Origin: Paenibacillus sp. FSL R5-0517
Lineage (GTDB): Bacteria; Bacillota; Bacilli; Paenibacillales; Paenibacillaceae
Assembly: GCF_037974355.1 (NCBI RefSeq)
Contig: NZ_CP150235.1
Coordinates: 3,162,001 to 3,226,000, forward strand
DNA length: 64,000 bases
Direction: 5' to 3'
Part shown: one piece after another, positions 35,674 to 44,089 of the stretch
How positions within the stretch are numbered: the stretch's first letter is position 1
How the letters are laid out: every line of letters begins with the position of its first letter
Notes under the pieces: model-generated
Told to the model about the DNA's origin: nothing
What the model saw: the letters and a program-made list of their open reading frames with translations, nothing else
The model's database searches: none
Position numbers and translations under genes: made by a program

Positions 35674-36564
35674 ATGAATATTTTTGAGCAACACATACCT
35701 TTAGAAAAAGTAAAATTCAATGAACCGCTAAAAAATCACACGTTTATTAAAATTGGTGGTAAAGCAGATATCCTCATCCATCCAACAACGATAGACGAAA
35801 TCACTAAAATCGTAGAGATTGCCAACATACATCAATTGCCGCTGACGGTTATTGGCAAAGGCTCCAACGTCATCATCAAAGATGGAGGTATCCGAGGTGT
35901 AACTATTTCCCTTAGTCATTTCGATCAAATTAAAGTGAGTGGAGACAGTATGATTGCGCAAAGTGGCGTTGATATCATTGATGTATCCAGGCTTGCTTTG
36001 GAGCATAGCTTAACCGGTTTGGAATTTGCTTGCGGTATTCCCGGAAGCACGGGGGGCGCACTCTACATGAATGCGGGTGCCTATGGGGGTCAGATCGAAG
36101 ATGTTGTTGAACGAGCGACTGTGATCACCAAAGACGGTACAGTATTGGAGATTCCTCGAGAAGAGATGAAGTTTGGTTATCGAAATAGTCTCTTCAAGAT
36201 GGATCACTATATCATACTGGAGGCCGAATTCGGGCTCAAAAAAGGAAACAAGGAAGATATTGCAAGCAAAATGAAGGAATTAACGTTCCTGAGAGAATCC
36301 AAGCAGCCGCTTGAGTTCCCCTCTTGTGGAAGTGTATTTAAACGACCCGAAGGACATTTTGCCGGTAAACTGATTCAGGATTGTAACTTGCAAGGCACTC
36401 GTATCGGAGGTGCAGAGATCTCCATGAAACATGCGGGTTTTATCGTAAATGTGGATCACGCTACTGCCCAGGATTACATGGATCTGATTCAATTTATTCA
36501 GAAGAAAGTATATGATACGTTCCAGGTTGAATTGGAAACCGAAGTGATCTTCCTGGGAGAATAG
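35674..36564 (+). CDS. murB: UDP-N-acetylenolpyruvoylglucosamine reductase MurB
   Basis: The 296-residue protein reduces UDP-GlcNAc-enolpyruvate to UDP-MurNAc with NADPH in peptidoglycan synthesis. The FAD domain shows VIGKGSNVI and GIPGSTGGALYMNAGAYGG; the C-terminal MurB domain shows the catalytic serine in SCGSVFKRP and the Glu in LETEVIFLG. GGGAGAG before 35674 fixes the start; an ATG at 35641 is in frame without a good site. It stands outside any cell-division cluster, so it may be a second copy. Confidence 0.95.
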   Translation: MNIFEQHIPLEKVKFNEPLKNHTFIKIGGKADILIHPTTIDEITKIVEIANIHQLPLTVIGKGSNVIIKDGGIRGVTISLSHFDQIKVSGDSMIAQSGVDIIDVSRLALEHSLTGLEFACGIPGSTGGALYMNAGAYGGQIEDVVERATVITKDGTVLEIPREEMKFGYRNSLFKMDHYIILEAEFGLKKGNKEDIASKMKELTFLRESKQPLEFPSCGSVFKRPEGHFAGKLIQDCNLQGTRIGGAEISMKHAGFIVNVDHATAQDYMDLIQFIQKKVYDTFQVELETEVIFLGE

Positions 36565-36580
36565 CTTCGATGAATACTTG

Positions 36581-36606
36581 AAAGGTCGCCGTTGGCGACC
36601 TTTTTT
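36581..36606 (+). terminator. Intrinsic terminator, GTCGCC family
   Basis: AAAGGTCGCC (36581-36590) pairs perfectly with GGCGACCTTT (36594-36603) around a GTT triloop, followed by T residues. Confidence 0.92.
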
Positions 36607-36710
36607 GATTGGACACATTGGATTCGTACAAGAATCCATATACTAATTATGGTAATATTAGAGTGATTGTTTTTAATATTTCATCGTGTTTATAAGGAGT
36701 GCACTCGGAG

Positions 36711-37406
36711 ATGTCCAAACGTAACAGGAGAATCCTGCTAATCATCACAATGGTAATTGTACTCTCGCCCGTGTCAGTCCTGACATATATGTATATGAAT
36801 GAACGTGCAGGGGGGTTAGCCGATCAACGCATATCTAAAGTTTGGGGATTAAGTGAAACTATACATATTCCTATAGCGAAAAGTCCTGAGGGAGCAGTTC
36901 AGGAATTTAGAGGTGAGTTTTATACCTCCCAATTTATTCATCAGGAGGCTGTAGACGGAGGCATGATTTTGTTCACACAAAAAAAGGGTCGGGAAAACAA
37001 CAGTAATCTTCAGATGGAGTATACCCGCAAGAACATGTTCGGATGGAAATGGGTATGGGGTGGAGGTTATTCCATAAGTGAGGGTCTACAAACCAAGTTT
37101 GCTTTGAATTATATGAATATACCGAAGTTGGATAAAGTCTCGGCCCCGTTTCCCATGTTGTTTGGTGACATCGTAGACCCAACCATCAGACGTGTAACTG
37201 TTGAAATCAAGCAAAATGGAAAACCAGTAGAGATAGAAAGCAAATTGGTTGAAGTGAGTCGGGACCAGCTGATCTGGTACGCCTTCCTGCCACCCGCAGC
37301 AGATATCCCATATACAATTCAAGCTTATAATGTTGAGGGCGAACTTATAGCAAGCAAGCGAATTGAAGATGCGAATGACAGTGGCTCATTGAATGTTGAA
37401 CGATGA
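36711..37406 (+). CDS. Hypothetical membrane-anchored protein
   Basis: The 231-residue product has an N-terminal signal anchor (RRILLIITMVIVLSPVSVLTYMYM) and an extracytoplasmic part without a motif I recognise. The C-terminal half (VTVEIKQNGKPVEIESKLVEVSRDQLIWYAFLPPAADIPYTIQAYN) looks like an immunoglobulin-type beta sandwich. AAGGAG at 36694-36699 supports the ATG at 36711; a GTG at 36699 is part of that site. Confidence 0.75.
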   Translation: MSKRNRRILLIITMVIVLSPVSVLTYMYMNERAGGLADQRISKVWGLSETIHIPIAKSPEGAVQEFRGEFYTSQFIHQEAVDGGMILFTQKKGRENNSNLQMEYTRKNMFGWKWVWGGGYSISEGLQTKFALNYMNIPKLDKVSAPFPMLFGDIVDPTIRRVTVEIKQNGKPVEIESKLVEVSRDQLIWYAFLPPAADIPYTIQAYNVEGELIASKRIEDANDSGSLNVER

Positions 37407-37430
37407 TGCATATGGGTGTGATGATGGATA

Positions 37431-38210
37431 TTACGCAGGATCATCTGTTGTTCGATTGGCTTTCACATATTTGAGCTGCGCAACGATGATGACGCTAATG
37501 ATCACCAGCAGGAACCACGAACTGATCTTGCTAAAGCTAACCAGTTGCCAAGCATCATGTTGATCAGGATATTTCCAGCCATTGAAGAATGTAGCGATAT
37601 TCTCAGCAGCCCAGATGAAGAAACCAACAATGACAAAAGCAATGGATAACGGCATTCGATAGGTCGTTGCCCGTACCCGGTAGATAATCCACGTTTTCCA
37701 GAAGACAATAAATACAAGCACCGTTAGCCACCAACGAAAATCGGGAATAAAATGATGGGTGAAAAAGTTGATATATATGGCTGCACCGAGCAGACCGGAA
37801 GGTAATATACCAGGCCATCCAGTCATGTCCATTCGCAGTCTTCGCCACACCTGACACATAAAGCTGGCTACACTTGCATACATGAATCCACTATATAGAG
37901 GGACACCAAGGATTTTGGTGTACGCCGGCTCAGGGTATGACCATGAGCCCATCCATACTTTATAGATCTCCAACGCCAGGCCAATCATGTGAAATACACA
38001 GATGACCTTGATTTCATCCCGGGTTTCCAAGCCGCTTCGATACATCAGGTACTGCACAACAAGCAATACCAGCAGGATCGCATCATATCGATAAAGAAAA
38101 GGAACTGGGATGACGCTGGATAGGGCCAATGTGCCAAAGATCGCTACAGGAAATATGCAGCTCATCGCCTGATGATAGCCGAAATGCAGTAGCTGTACTA
38201 TAGGTTTCAT
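37431..38210 (-). CDS. DUF817-family integral membrane protein (YoaT-like)
   Basis: The 259-residue protein has about eight hydrophobic segments. Conserved blocks from memory of DUF817 are present: EIKVICVFHMIGLALEIYKVWMGSWSYPE, LGVPLYSGFMYASVASFMCQ, and FWAAEN-like FIWAAENIATFFNGWKYPDQ. The function of the family is unknown. It is convergent with the gene at 36711 and divergent from yojF. An AAGGAG box precedes the ATG. Confidence 0.78.
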   Translation of the reverse strand: MKPIVQLLHFGYHQAMSCIFPVAIFGTLALSSVIPVPFLYRYDAILLVLLVVQYLMYRSGLETRDEIKVICVFHMIGLALEIYKVWMGSWSYPEPAYTKILGVPLYSGFMYASVASFMCQVWRRLRMDMTGWPGILPSGLLGAAIYINFFTHHFIPDFRWWLTVLVFIVFWKTWIIYRVRATTYRMPLSIAFVIVGFFIWAAENIATFFNGWKYPDQHDAWQLVSFSKISSWFLLVIISVIIVAQLKYVKANRTTDDPA

Positions 38211-38466
38211 TTCAAATTCAACTCCTTTCCAAACACGTTGGAGCCAGATTTATTTAAGATTTAGGGTGTTTATCATAGGCGTTTTTTTGCCTACACTTCA
38301 TCATATAGATATTTCTGTGAATAAAAAGAGAAAAAAACGCACAAATCTGTTCTTGTTTTTCAGGATTGTATCCCTCAACCGTGATGACTCGGTCCTTCCA
38401 TGTATATTCTCTCGTGGTTATGTTAAAATGGAATTCGAACAATTAACAATAGACAAGGAGGCCGCC

Positions 38467-38811
38467 ATGCAACCGATCAAACCTCAAGATATTCAGCTCC
38501 GACTCAGTGAACTTGCTGATCAGGACTTATACGTACATCTGGAACTCACGTCAGGTGCATATGCACATCATTATGATAGTTCGAAGCATCCGGCATCGGC
38601 ATTCATTACCAATGCGGCCATACGATATACGCAGGGCTCTATTTCGGGTACGGGTCCATACCGGGTAGGTCTAAAAACCACTCAGGGATGGATATATGCC
38701 GAGGGTCTTACACATATTGACGAACAGGAAAACGAAAGACTTATTCTGGCTGGTCACGACACTCAAGGCAAGCTGGTTGTCGCGTTACAACTGAGTCGGG
38801 AGATGTTCTGA
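38467..38811 (+). CDS. yojF: YojF-family protein upstream of bshB2
   Basis: The 114-residue protein is of the DUF1806/YojF type (LSELADQDLYVHLELTSGAYAHHYD, then YRVGLKTTQGWIYAEGLTH). In Bacillus, yojF sits directly before the bacillithiol deacetylase gene bshB2 (yojG), the same order as here. The frame extends to 38266, but AAGGAGG at 38455-38461 marks the ATG at 38467. Its stop overlaps the next ATG by one base, indicating coupled translation. The biochemical role is unknown. Confidence 0.85.
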   Translation: MQPIKPQDIQLRLSELADQDLYVHLELTSGAYAHHYDSSKHPASAFITNAAIRYTQGSISGTGPYRVGLKTTQGWIYAEGLTHIDEQENERLILAGHDTQGKLVVALQLSREMF

Positions 38812-39509
38812 TGAAAGTGGAGGATGGAAAAACCATGAATACGACACACAATGAGCATGAGCGAATCTTGGTGGTGTATCCACATCCGGATGATGAAGCT
38901 TTCTCTGTATCGGGAACATTAGCCAAATACATAGATGGCGGTGCCCATGTAACCTACGCTTGTCTGACACTTGGCGAGATGGGGCGCAACATGGGTATTC
39001 CTCCCTTTGCCAACAGAGTCACATTGCCTGCGATTCGCAAGCAAGAACTGATTGAAGCTTCCGCAGCGATCGGAATCCAGGACTTAAGAATGCTCGGTTT
39101 TCACGATAAAATGATTGAGTTTGAAGATCCGCAGCTGCTCGACGATTGTATTATGGCACTGCTTGAAGAACTGAAACCGTCGCTCGTCATCACCTTCTAT
39201 CCGGGCTTCAGTGTTCACCCCGATCATGATGCTACGGGAGAAGCCGTCATTCGCACGATTACTCGTCTTCCTGTAGCTGAGCGGCCAGTGGTTCACTGTG
39301 TTGCGTTTTCGAATAATCATGAACAGTTCATTGGCACAGCAGATGTATTCGTTGATGTGACTGGATTTTTAAGTCAAAAAATGGCATCAATTCGTGCCCA
39401 TCGTTCACAATTCCAGGCAGCAGAGCTTGTCGGAAATCGTGAGCTCGATGATGAAGAAATCAAGAAACGCTTTGGTAGAGAAAAATTTTGGACCTATCCA
39501 TTTGAATAA
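38811..39509 (+). CDS. bshB2: Bacillithiol biosynthesis deacetylase BshB2 (PIG-L family)
   Basis: The 232-residue zinc-dependent deacetylase has the metal motif PHPDDE and the distal His in SVHPDHDATGEAV. BshB2 removes the acetyl group from GlcNAc-malate in bacillithiol synthesis. The start at 38811 overlaps the yojF stop (TGATG); an ATG at 38835 behind GGAGG is a credible alternative giving MNTTHNEHERILVV. Order and pairing with yojF support the assignment. Confidence 0.88.
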   Translation: MKVEDGKTMNTTHNEHERILVVYPHPDDEAFSVSGTLAKYIDGGAHVTYACLTLGEMGRNMGIPPFANRVTLPAIRKQELIEASAAIGIQDLRMLGFHDKMIEFEDPQLLDDCIMALLEELKPSLVITFYPGFSVHPDHDATGEAVIRTITRLPVAERPVVHCVAFSNNHEQFIGTADVFVDVTGFLSQKMASIRAHRSQFQAAELVGNRELDDEEIKKRFGREKFWTYPFE

Positions 39510-39522
39510 TCGAATCACTTAG

Positions 39523-39548
39523 AAGTCGCCATTATGGCGGCTTTTTTT
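39523..39548 (+). terminator. Intrinsic terminator, GTCGCC family
   Basis: AAGTCGCCA (39523-39531) pairs with TGGCGGCTT (39535-39543), with one wobble, followed by T residues. Confidence 0.9.
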
Positions 39549-39721
39549 GTTAGATCACAATATCGACACAAAAATGTGCTGTCTATAGCCTAATTGAGCT
39601 ATATGGAAAAAAATCCGTTTTAAGTACACTGTGATCAGGATTGTGATAACGCTTCATTATTGGGTTGCTTCAATGGATGAGGAATAAGGATGAATGATTC
39701 TGAGTGAAATGGAGGGATGGT

Positions 39722-39832
39722 GTGTACAGCCAAAGTATGCTTGAGATTGACGTAAGATCTGTTAAACACAAAGCCGCAGTATTACACCTCAGCAACAAGG
39801 AGTCAGATTTGCGCGGGATGAATCATGAATAA
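39722..39832 (+). CDS. Possible 36-codon leader ORF overlapping nosD
   Basis: GTG at 39722 has a GGAGGG box five bases upstream (39711-39716). It opens a 36-codon frame that ends in TAA at 39830-39832, eight bases inside the nosD start. The peptide (VYSQSMLEIDVRSVKHKAAV, then LHLSNKESDLRGMNHE) is charged and unfamiliar. The good ribosome site and overlap suggest translational coupling to nosD, which has only a weak site of its own. From 39549 to 39721 I see nothing else firm. Confidence 0.4.
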   Translation: MYSQSMLEIDVRSVKHKAAVLHLSNKESDLRGMNHE

Positions 39833-41213
39833 TTTCGGGGAAAGGTTGCGTGTGTTTGGCTGTTGCAAGAAAAGCAGGGGCCTGGTCCTGCCTTTTCTAA
39901 TTAGCATGTTGATTGCCCTATTGTATTTCCCGCAGGGAAAGGTCATGGCCGCCTCTGTAGAACGTGATCTCATTCCCCTTCAGCCAATGATTGACCGTTC
40001 TGCATCCGGAGATGTCATTGTACTTGAGTCAGGCCGATATGTAGGCCCCATAACGATTGATAAGAACATCACCATTCAGGGCGATCCTACGGTCATTGTT
40101 GTTAACGCGGAAGCCACATCTACAATAATGATTCGTTCGGATGGGGTGAAGTTGAGAGGTTTTACCATTGAACATGATGCGAATGCACAGACTGCAGCCA
40201 TTCAGGTTGAAGGGAACAACAGTGAGATCACGGATCTGCATATTCAGACCCAGGGTTTTGGGATAATCATCCGGAATTCAAGTCAGGCGGCGATTCAGCG
40301 GAACAAGATCACTTGGGTGGGGTCTGGTTCTGCAACCAGTAGCCAGAAGGGCAATGGCATTGATCTGTACAACGCCCATGACAGCTACATTGAAGGCAAT
40401 GAGATCATAGGCATGCGGGATGGCATCTATCTGGAGAACAGTCGCATATCTACCGTTCGAAATAACAGGCTGTTACATACAAGGTATGGCATCCACTGTA
40501 TGTACATTGACGGCTCTTCTGTCATGGACAATACCGGAGAAGAGAACATGACAGGTGCCATGATCATGGGCGTCAAGAATACGGTTATATCGGGCAATTC
40601 TTTTCGCAAACAAAGTACCCATGTTCATTCCCAAGGCATTCTGTTGTATGACGTACATCAATCCTCTGTACTCAACAATGTGGTGGAGGGCAACCGTGTC
40701 GGTATGAATATAGCAGAATCCTCGGGCAATGAGATCCGTGGCAATGCGGTACTTCGGAATTTTGTGGGCATTCAGCTGGTTCTGGCAGAAGATAACGAAT
40801 TTACACATAACCAATGGGTCTCCAATGTTATTGAGGCTTCGGCTTTGGATAGCTCGAACAATGTCATGATGGAGAATTACTGGGACTCCTTTCAGGGGCT
40901 CGATCTAAATCAGGACGGAATCAGTGAGATTTCCTATGCCATTAATCCTTTTTATGAGCAACTGGTCAGTCGAAATTCTGCGTATCAGCTCTTTTTTCAA
41001 TCACCGGGCATGGTCTTTCTGAGTGACTTGTTTACAGAAGGCAGAGAACAATGGACTACTGACAAGTCGCCACGAATGAGCATGGATAAGGGATCTGATC
41101 CGCACATAACAGTGGAAACAGCTACAGGTACCCATATGGTTTGGATCATTGGGCTAGCTTTGCTGGGTATAGCGACTTTTATCATTATCTATATGGGGGT
41201 ATCACGAAAATGA
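39825..41213 (+). CDS. nosD: NosD-like periplasmic/surface copper-processing beta-helix protein
   Basis: The 462-residue protein has an N-terminal signal segment (VLPFLISMLIALLYFPQGKVMAAS) and a long right-handed parallel beta-helix with repeating N-x-I, G-x-x and N-N-x-x turns (NGIDLYNAHDSYIEGNEIIGM, YGIHCMYIDGSSVMDN). A C-terminal membrane helix follows (WIIGLALLGIATFIIIYMGV). NosD with NosF and NosY assembles the copper centres of nitrous oxide reductase. It overlaps nosL by four bases. Confidence 0.88.
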   Translation: MNNFGERLRVFGCCKKSRGLVLPFLISMLIALLYFPQGKVMAASVERDLIPLQPMIDRSASGDVIVLESGRYVGPITIDKNITIQGDPTVIVVNAEATSTIMIRSDGVKLRGFTIEHDANAQTAAIQVEGNNSEITDLHIQTQGFGIIIRNSSQAAIQRNKITWVGSGSATSSQKGNGIDLYNAHDSYIEGNEIIGMRDGIYLENSRISTVRNNRLLHTRYGIHCMYIDGSSVMDNTGEENMTGAMIMGVKNTVISGNSFRKQSTHVHSQGILLYDVHQSSVLNNVVEGNRVGMNIAESSGNEIRGNAVLRNFVGIQLVLAEDNEFTHNQWVSNVIEASALDSSNNVMMENYWDSFQGLDLNQDGISEISYAINPFYEQLVSRNSAYQLFFQSPGMVFLSDLFTEGREQWTTDKSPRMSMDKGSDPHITVETATGTHMVWIIGLALLGIATFIIIYMGVSRK

Positions 41214-41791
41214 ACAAAAGCTTGAACGGAAGATGGTCAATGCTTATGGTACTTATGTTTGGCATCGTATTATTAACAGCTTGCGGAACAAAATACGCGG
41301 CATTGCCGATCAATGAAGAGGTCGATATCTGCGCGATATGTAAAATGCAGGTGAAGGACGATGCATATGCAACACAGCTCACTACGAAAGACGGCCAGAA
41401 TTACAAGTTTGATGATATCGGTTGCATGAACCAGTGGAAAACAGAGAATGGCACAGATAACATCGGCATGGACTATGTGCGTGACTATAATGACAAGGAA
41501 TGGATTGAATACAGCAAAGCCACGTATGTATATGATGCTTCATTGCGCACGCCTATGGCCTATGGAATTCTAACTTTCAAGGACAAGCCATCGGCTGAAG
41601 CGTTCGTTGCAGAGCAAGGTGTGGGGACCATTATGACTGCTGAGGATCTTGCATCGCATGACTGGAAACAAAATACAGAGAATATGGACATGATGGGTGA
41701 ACATGGGCACGGAGAAGAGGGTATGAGTGACGAAGGAATGAGTGATGAGACACACCAGGAAGATGAGACGAAAGAAGAGTCAGGTCACTAG
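41210..41791 (+). CDS. nosL: NosL copper-chaperone lipoprotein
   Basis: The 193-residue lipoprotein has a lipobox LLTAC and the NosL copper motif CAICKMQV (Cys-x2-Cys-x-Met), followed by FDDIGCMNQW. NosL delivers Cu(I) to NosZ in denitrifiers. The C-terminal 35 residues are rich in Met, His, Glu and Asp (MMGEHGHGEEGMSDEGMSDE), an additional possible metal-binding tail. The ATG overlaps the nosD stop by four bases. Confidence 0.9.
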   Translation: MNKSLNGRWSMLMVLMFGIVLLTACGTKYAALPINEEVDICAICKMQVKDDAYATQLTTKDGQNYKFDDIGCMNQWKTENGTDNIGMDYVRDYNDKEWIEYSKATYVYDASLRTPMAYGILTFKDKPSAEAFVAEQGVGTIMTAEDLASHDWKQNTENMDMMGEHGHGEEGMSDEGMSDETHQEDETKEESGH

Positions 41792-41816
41792 GTATGACCA
41801 TAGAAAATGGTGATCA

Positions 41817-42641
41817 ATGATGGCAGATATGATACAGATTGCAAGACGGGAAGTGAAGATGGGATTTCGCAATCCCTGGGCGTATTCGTTTCTGATTCTT
41901 TTTTGCACATTTAGCTTAAGCTTGTTACTCCTGAATTCGCAGAATCTGGTTCAAGGATATTCGGGCACAACAGGTTCGATGCTGAATCTAATTCTATACC
42001 TTTTGCCATTAATGACGCTGTTCCTCGGTTCCTTCTCATTAACATCCGAAAAGGAAGATGGCAGTTGGCAACTGCTGGCGACATATCCTATTGGTACGAT
42101 GTCCTTTATTGTGGGCAAGTATGTTGGGTTGTCAATTGTATTGATTACCATTGTTGCGTTTGGATACGGCCTGATGGGAGTGATTAGCGGAGTAGTCGGG
42201 AATCCACTGGATGTCATGACATATCTTCTCTTTCTGGCATTCTCGTGTGGACTGGTGTTGTTATTTCTGACACTGGCTCTATTCATCGGTTCGTTGTCAC
42301 GCAATCGGTGGCAGGCATTAACCATCTCGGTGACCGTATGGTTTTTCACAGTCATTGGATGGCCAATGTTACTGCTCTCAGTATTGGGATTGATGCCTTA
42401 TCTGTGGGTCAAACCGATGCTGGTTATGCTAACGTTCATTAATCCGGCTGAGCTGGTGCGATTGTTCGTAGTCATCAAACTGGGAGGCGGATCCATTCTA
42501 GGGCCTGAATATTATCAATGGGTGGAGTGGGTGCAACAACCCAGTGGCAGTTGGATTTTCATCGGGATATGTCTGTTCTGGATCACCTGCTCTGTCCTGA
42601 CCATATACGGAATCTGGGAGAGGGGGCGTTCTCATGGATAA
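41817..42641 (+). CDS. nosY: NosY-like ABC-2 type permease
   Basis: The 274-residue protein has six membrane helices and begins MADMIQIARREVKMGFRNPWAYSF, typical of ABC-2/NosY permeases. The conserved LTSEKEDGSWQLLATYPI segment contacts the ATPase. It overlaps the ATP-binding subunit by eight bases. In the Nos system the NosFY transporter works with NosD, probably on a sulfur species needed for the copper cluster. Confidence 0.88.
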   Translation: MMADMIQIARREVKMGFRNPWAYSFLILFCTFSLSLLLLNSQNLVQGYSGTTGSMLNLILYLLPLMTLFLGSFSLTSEKEDGSWQLLATYPIGTMSFIVGKYVGLSIVLITIVAFGYGLMGVISGVVGNPLDVMTYLLFLAFSCGLVLLFLTLALFIGSLSRNRWQALTISVTVWFFTVIGWPMLLLSVLGLMPYLWVKPMLVMLTFINPAELVRLFVVIKLGGGSILGPEYYQWVEWVQQPSGSWIFIGICLFWITCSVLTIYGIWERGRSHG

Positions 42642-43347
42642 GGTGGGACTCGAAGTGATGGGATTGGGAAAATCCATTAAAAAGAAACGTATTGTTGAGG
42701 ATATCTCCTTTCGCATGAGTTCCGGTCAAGTGCTTGCCCTCTGTGGAGGCAATGGCGCAGGAAAGAGCACGGTGCTGCGTATGATCGCTGGAATTCTTCG
42801 GCCTACCACGGGTGACGTTGTAGTCAACAATATTCGTTGGTTGAAGGAGCGCAAACATTATTCACAGCAGATTGGATATATGCCGGATGATTATCAATTT
42901 AATCAGGGATTAAGTGCGGAGGAAATGCTTCTGTTCTGGGCTTCTCTGCGGAAAGTTCCCAAGGGGAGAGTAAAGGAAGTACTGACTATGGTAGGTTTGG
43001 AGAATCAAAAGAAAAACCGGGTTACGACTTTCTCCAAAGGTATGCGCCAACGTGTGTTATTTGCTCAAGCTGTACTGTCCAAACCTCCATTGCTCATCAT
43101 GGATGAGCCAACAAATGGATTGGACCCGTTCTGGATGCAGGAATTAGCTCAGCTCCTCAAGGGTATCAAGCAGGATGGCCACATGGTCGTGTTCTCAACC
43201 CATCAGCTGGAGATTGCAGATGATATTGCGGATCAGGTGATATTCATGAACCAGGGACGTAGTGTGGGAGAGGGCTCCACCCGTGACTTTCGTGATCAAT
43301 TCGGTTCGCTCCATGCAGCATTTCATCAAAGTCTTGGTTTAAAGTGA
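42634..43347 (+). CDS. nosF: NosF-like ABC transporter ATP-binding subunit
   Basis: The 237-residue ATPase has Walker A GGNGAGKST, signature FSKGMRQRV, Walker B LLIMDEPTNGLDP and the switch His in FSTHQ. Start and stop overlap the neighbours, so the operon nosD-nosL-nosY-nosF-TlpA is translated as a coupled unit. The signature motif SKGMRQR fits the NosF/CcmA-like branch. Confidence 0.92.
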   Translation: MDKVGLEVMGLGKSIKKKRIVEDISFRMSSGQVLALCGGNGAGKSTVLRMIAGILRPTTGDVVVNNIRWLKERKHYSQQIGYMPDDYQFNQGLSAEEMLLFWASLRKVPKGRVKEVLTMVGLENQKKNRVTTFSKGMRQRVLFAQAVLSKPPLLIMDEPTNGLDPFWMQELAQLLKGIKQDGHMVVFSTHQLEIADDIADQVIFMNQGRSVGEGSTRDFRDQFGSLHAAFHQSLGLK

Positions 43348-43901
43348 AGGTGAGTTCAGTGCAGAAGAAAAATCTTAAGAGCAGACGTACTCTTACAATT
43401 TTGATTGGATTGATCGCTTTGTTAGCAGGTGCATGGGCTATTTTTGAAAATGTATCGACACCTGAGTCAGGGCGAGCCAACATGATTCAAGTAGGTGCAA
43501 TGGCCCCTGAGTTCACAGCGGTTAATTCAGCAGGCGAGCAAGTGAAGCTGTCGGATTATCGGGGCAAAGCCGTCATGATTAACTTTTGGGCTTCATGGTG
43601 CACGCCCTGTGTAAGGGAGATGCCGCTCGTACATCAGATTGCCCAGGACTATCAGAATGATGTGGCAACCCTGTTTGTTAACGTGGGGGAATCAAAGGGT
43701 ACGATTCGTGAGTTTATGGATAAGCAAGCGTTTGATTTTCCGGTCATCATTGATGTGACGGGTAACATATCAGGGATGTATCGTATTACGGGTTTGCCCG
43801 CTACGATGGTTATTGATAAGGAAGGGAAGTTCCGTCACATATTGCTGGGCGAACTTACTGAAGACATCCCTTTACAGCAATGGCTGGAAGAGAGTATTTA
43901 G
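43344..43901 (+). CDS. TlpA/ResA-family thiol-disulfide oxidoreductase
   Basis: The 185-residue protein has an N-terminal signal anchor (TLTILIGLIALLAGAWAIF) and a thioredoxin-like domain with active site WASWCTPC and the cis-Pro loop GLPATMV. The GTG start overlaps the nosF stop by four bases. Outside the membrane it would reduce disulfides, plausibly keeping the NosL or target Cys residues ready for copper. It resembles ResA, used in cytochrome c maturation. Confidence 0.9.
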   Translation: MKVSSVQKKNLKSRRTLTILIGLIALLAGAWAIFENVSTPESGRANMIQVGAMAPEFTAVNSAGEQVKLSDYRGKAVMINFWASWCTPCVREMPLVHQIAQDYQNDVATLFVNVGESKGTIREFMDKQAFDFPVIIDVTGNISGMYRITGLPATMVIDKEGKFRHILLGELTEDIPLQQWLEESI

Positions 43902-44018
43902 TCGTAAGAGTTGGATGGTGAGAAAAGCGGCAGGAACCCCCAAGATCGCCCAAGATCCCTCATAATACAAGTGAAATGAAGGTGCGTTAAAAGTAACTAC
44001 AAAAATTTAAGCACATAA

Positions 44019-44065
44019 AAAGCCGGACACCCCTTTAACGAAGGGGTGTCCGGCTTTACTTTTTT
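44019..44065. terminator. Strong bidirectional terminator between the nos-like operon and metE
   Basis: Arms 44019-44035 and 44041-44057 are a perfect 17-bp inverted repeat (core GCCGGACA / TGTCCGGC) with A residues before and T residues after, so it can stop both transcripts. Confidence 0.93.
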
Positions 44066-44089
44066 AAATATGCTGCTTCGCAGCAGAGA

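Noticed and set aside
39549..39721. FNR/CRP-like site before the nos-like operon
   Set aside because: TGTGATCAGGATTGTGATAA looks like a direct repeat, not the TGTGA-N6-TCACA palindrome, so it is not supported.
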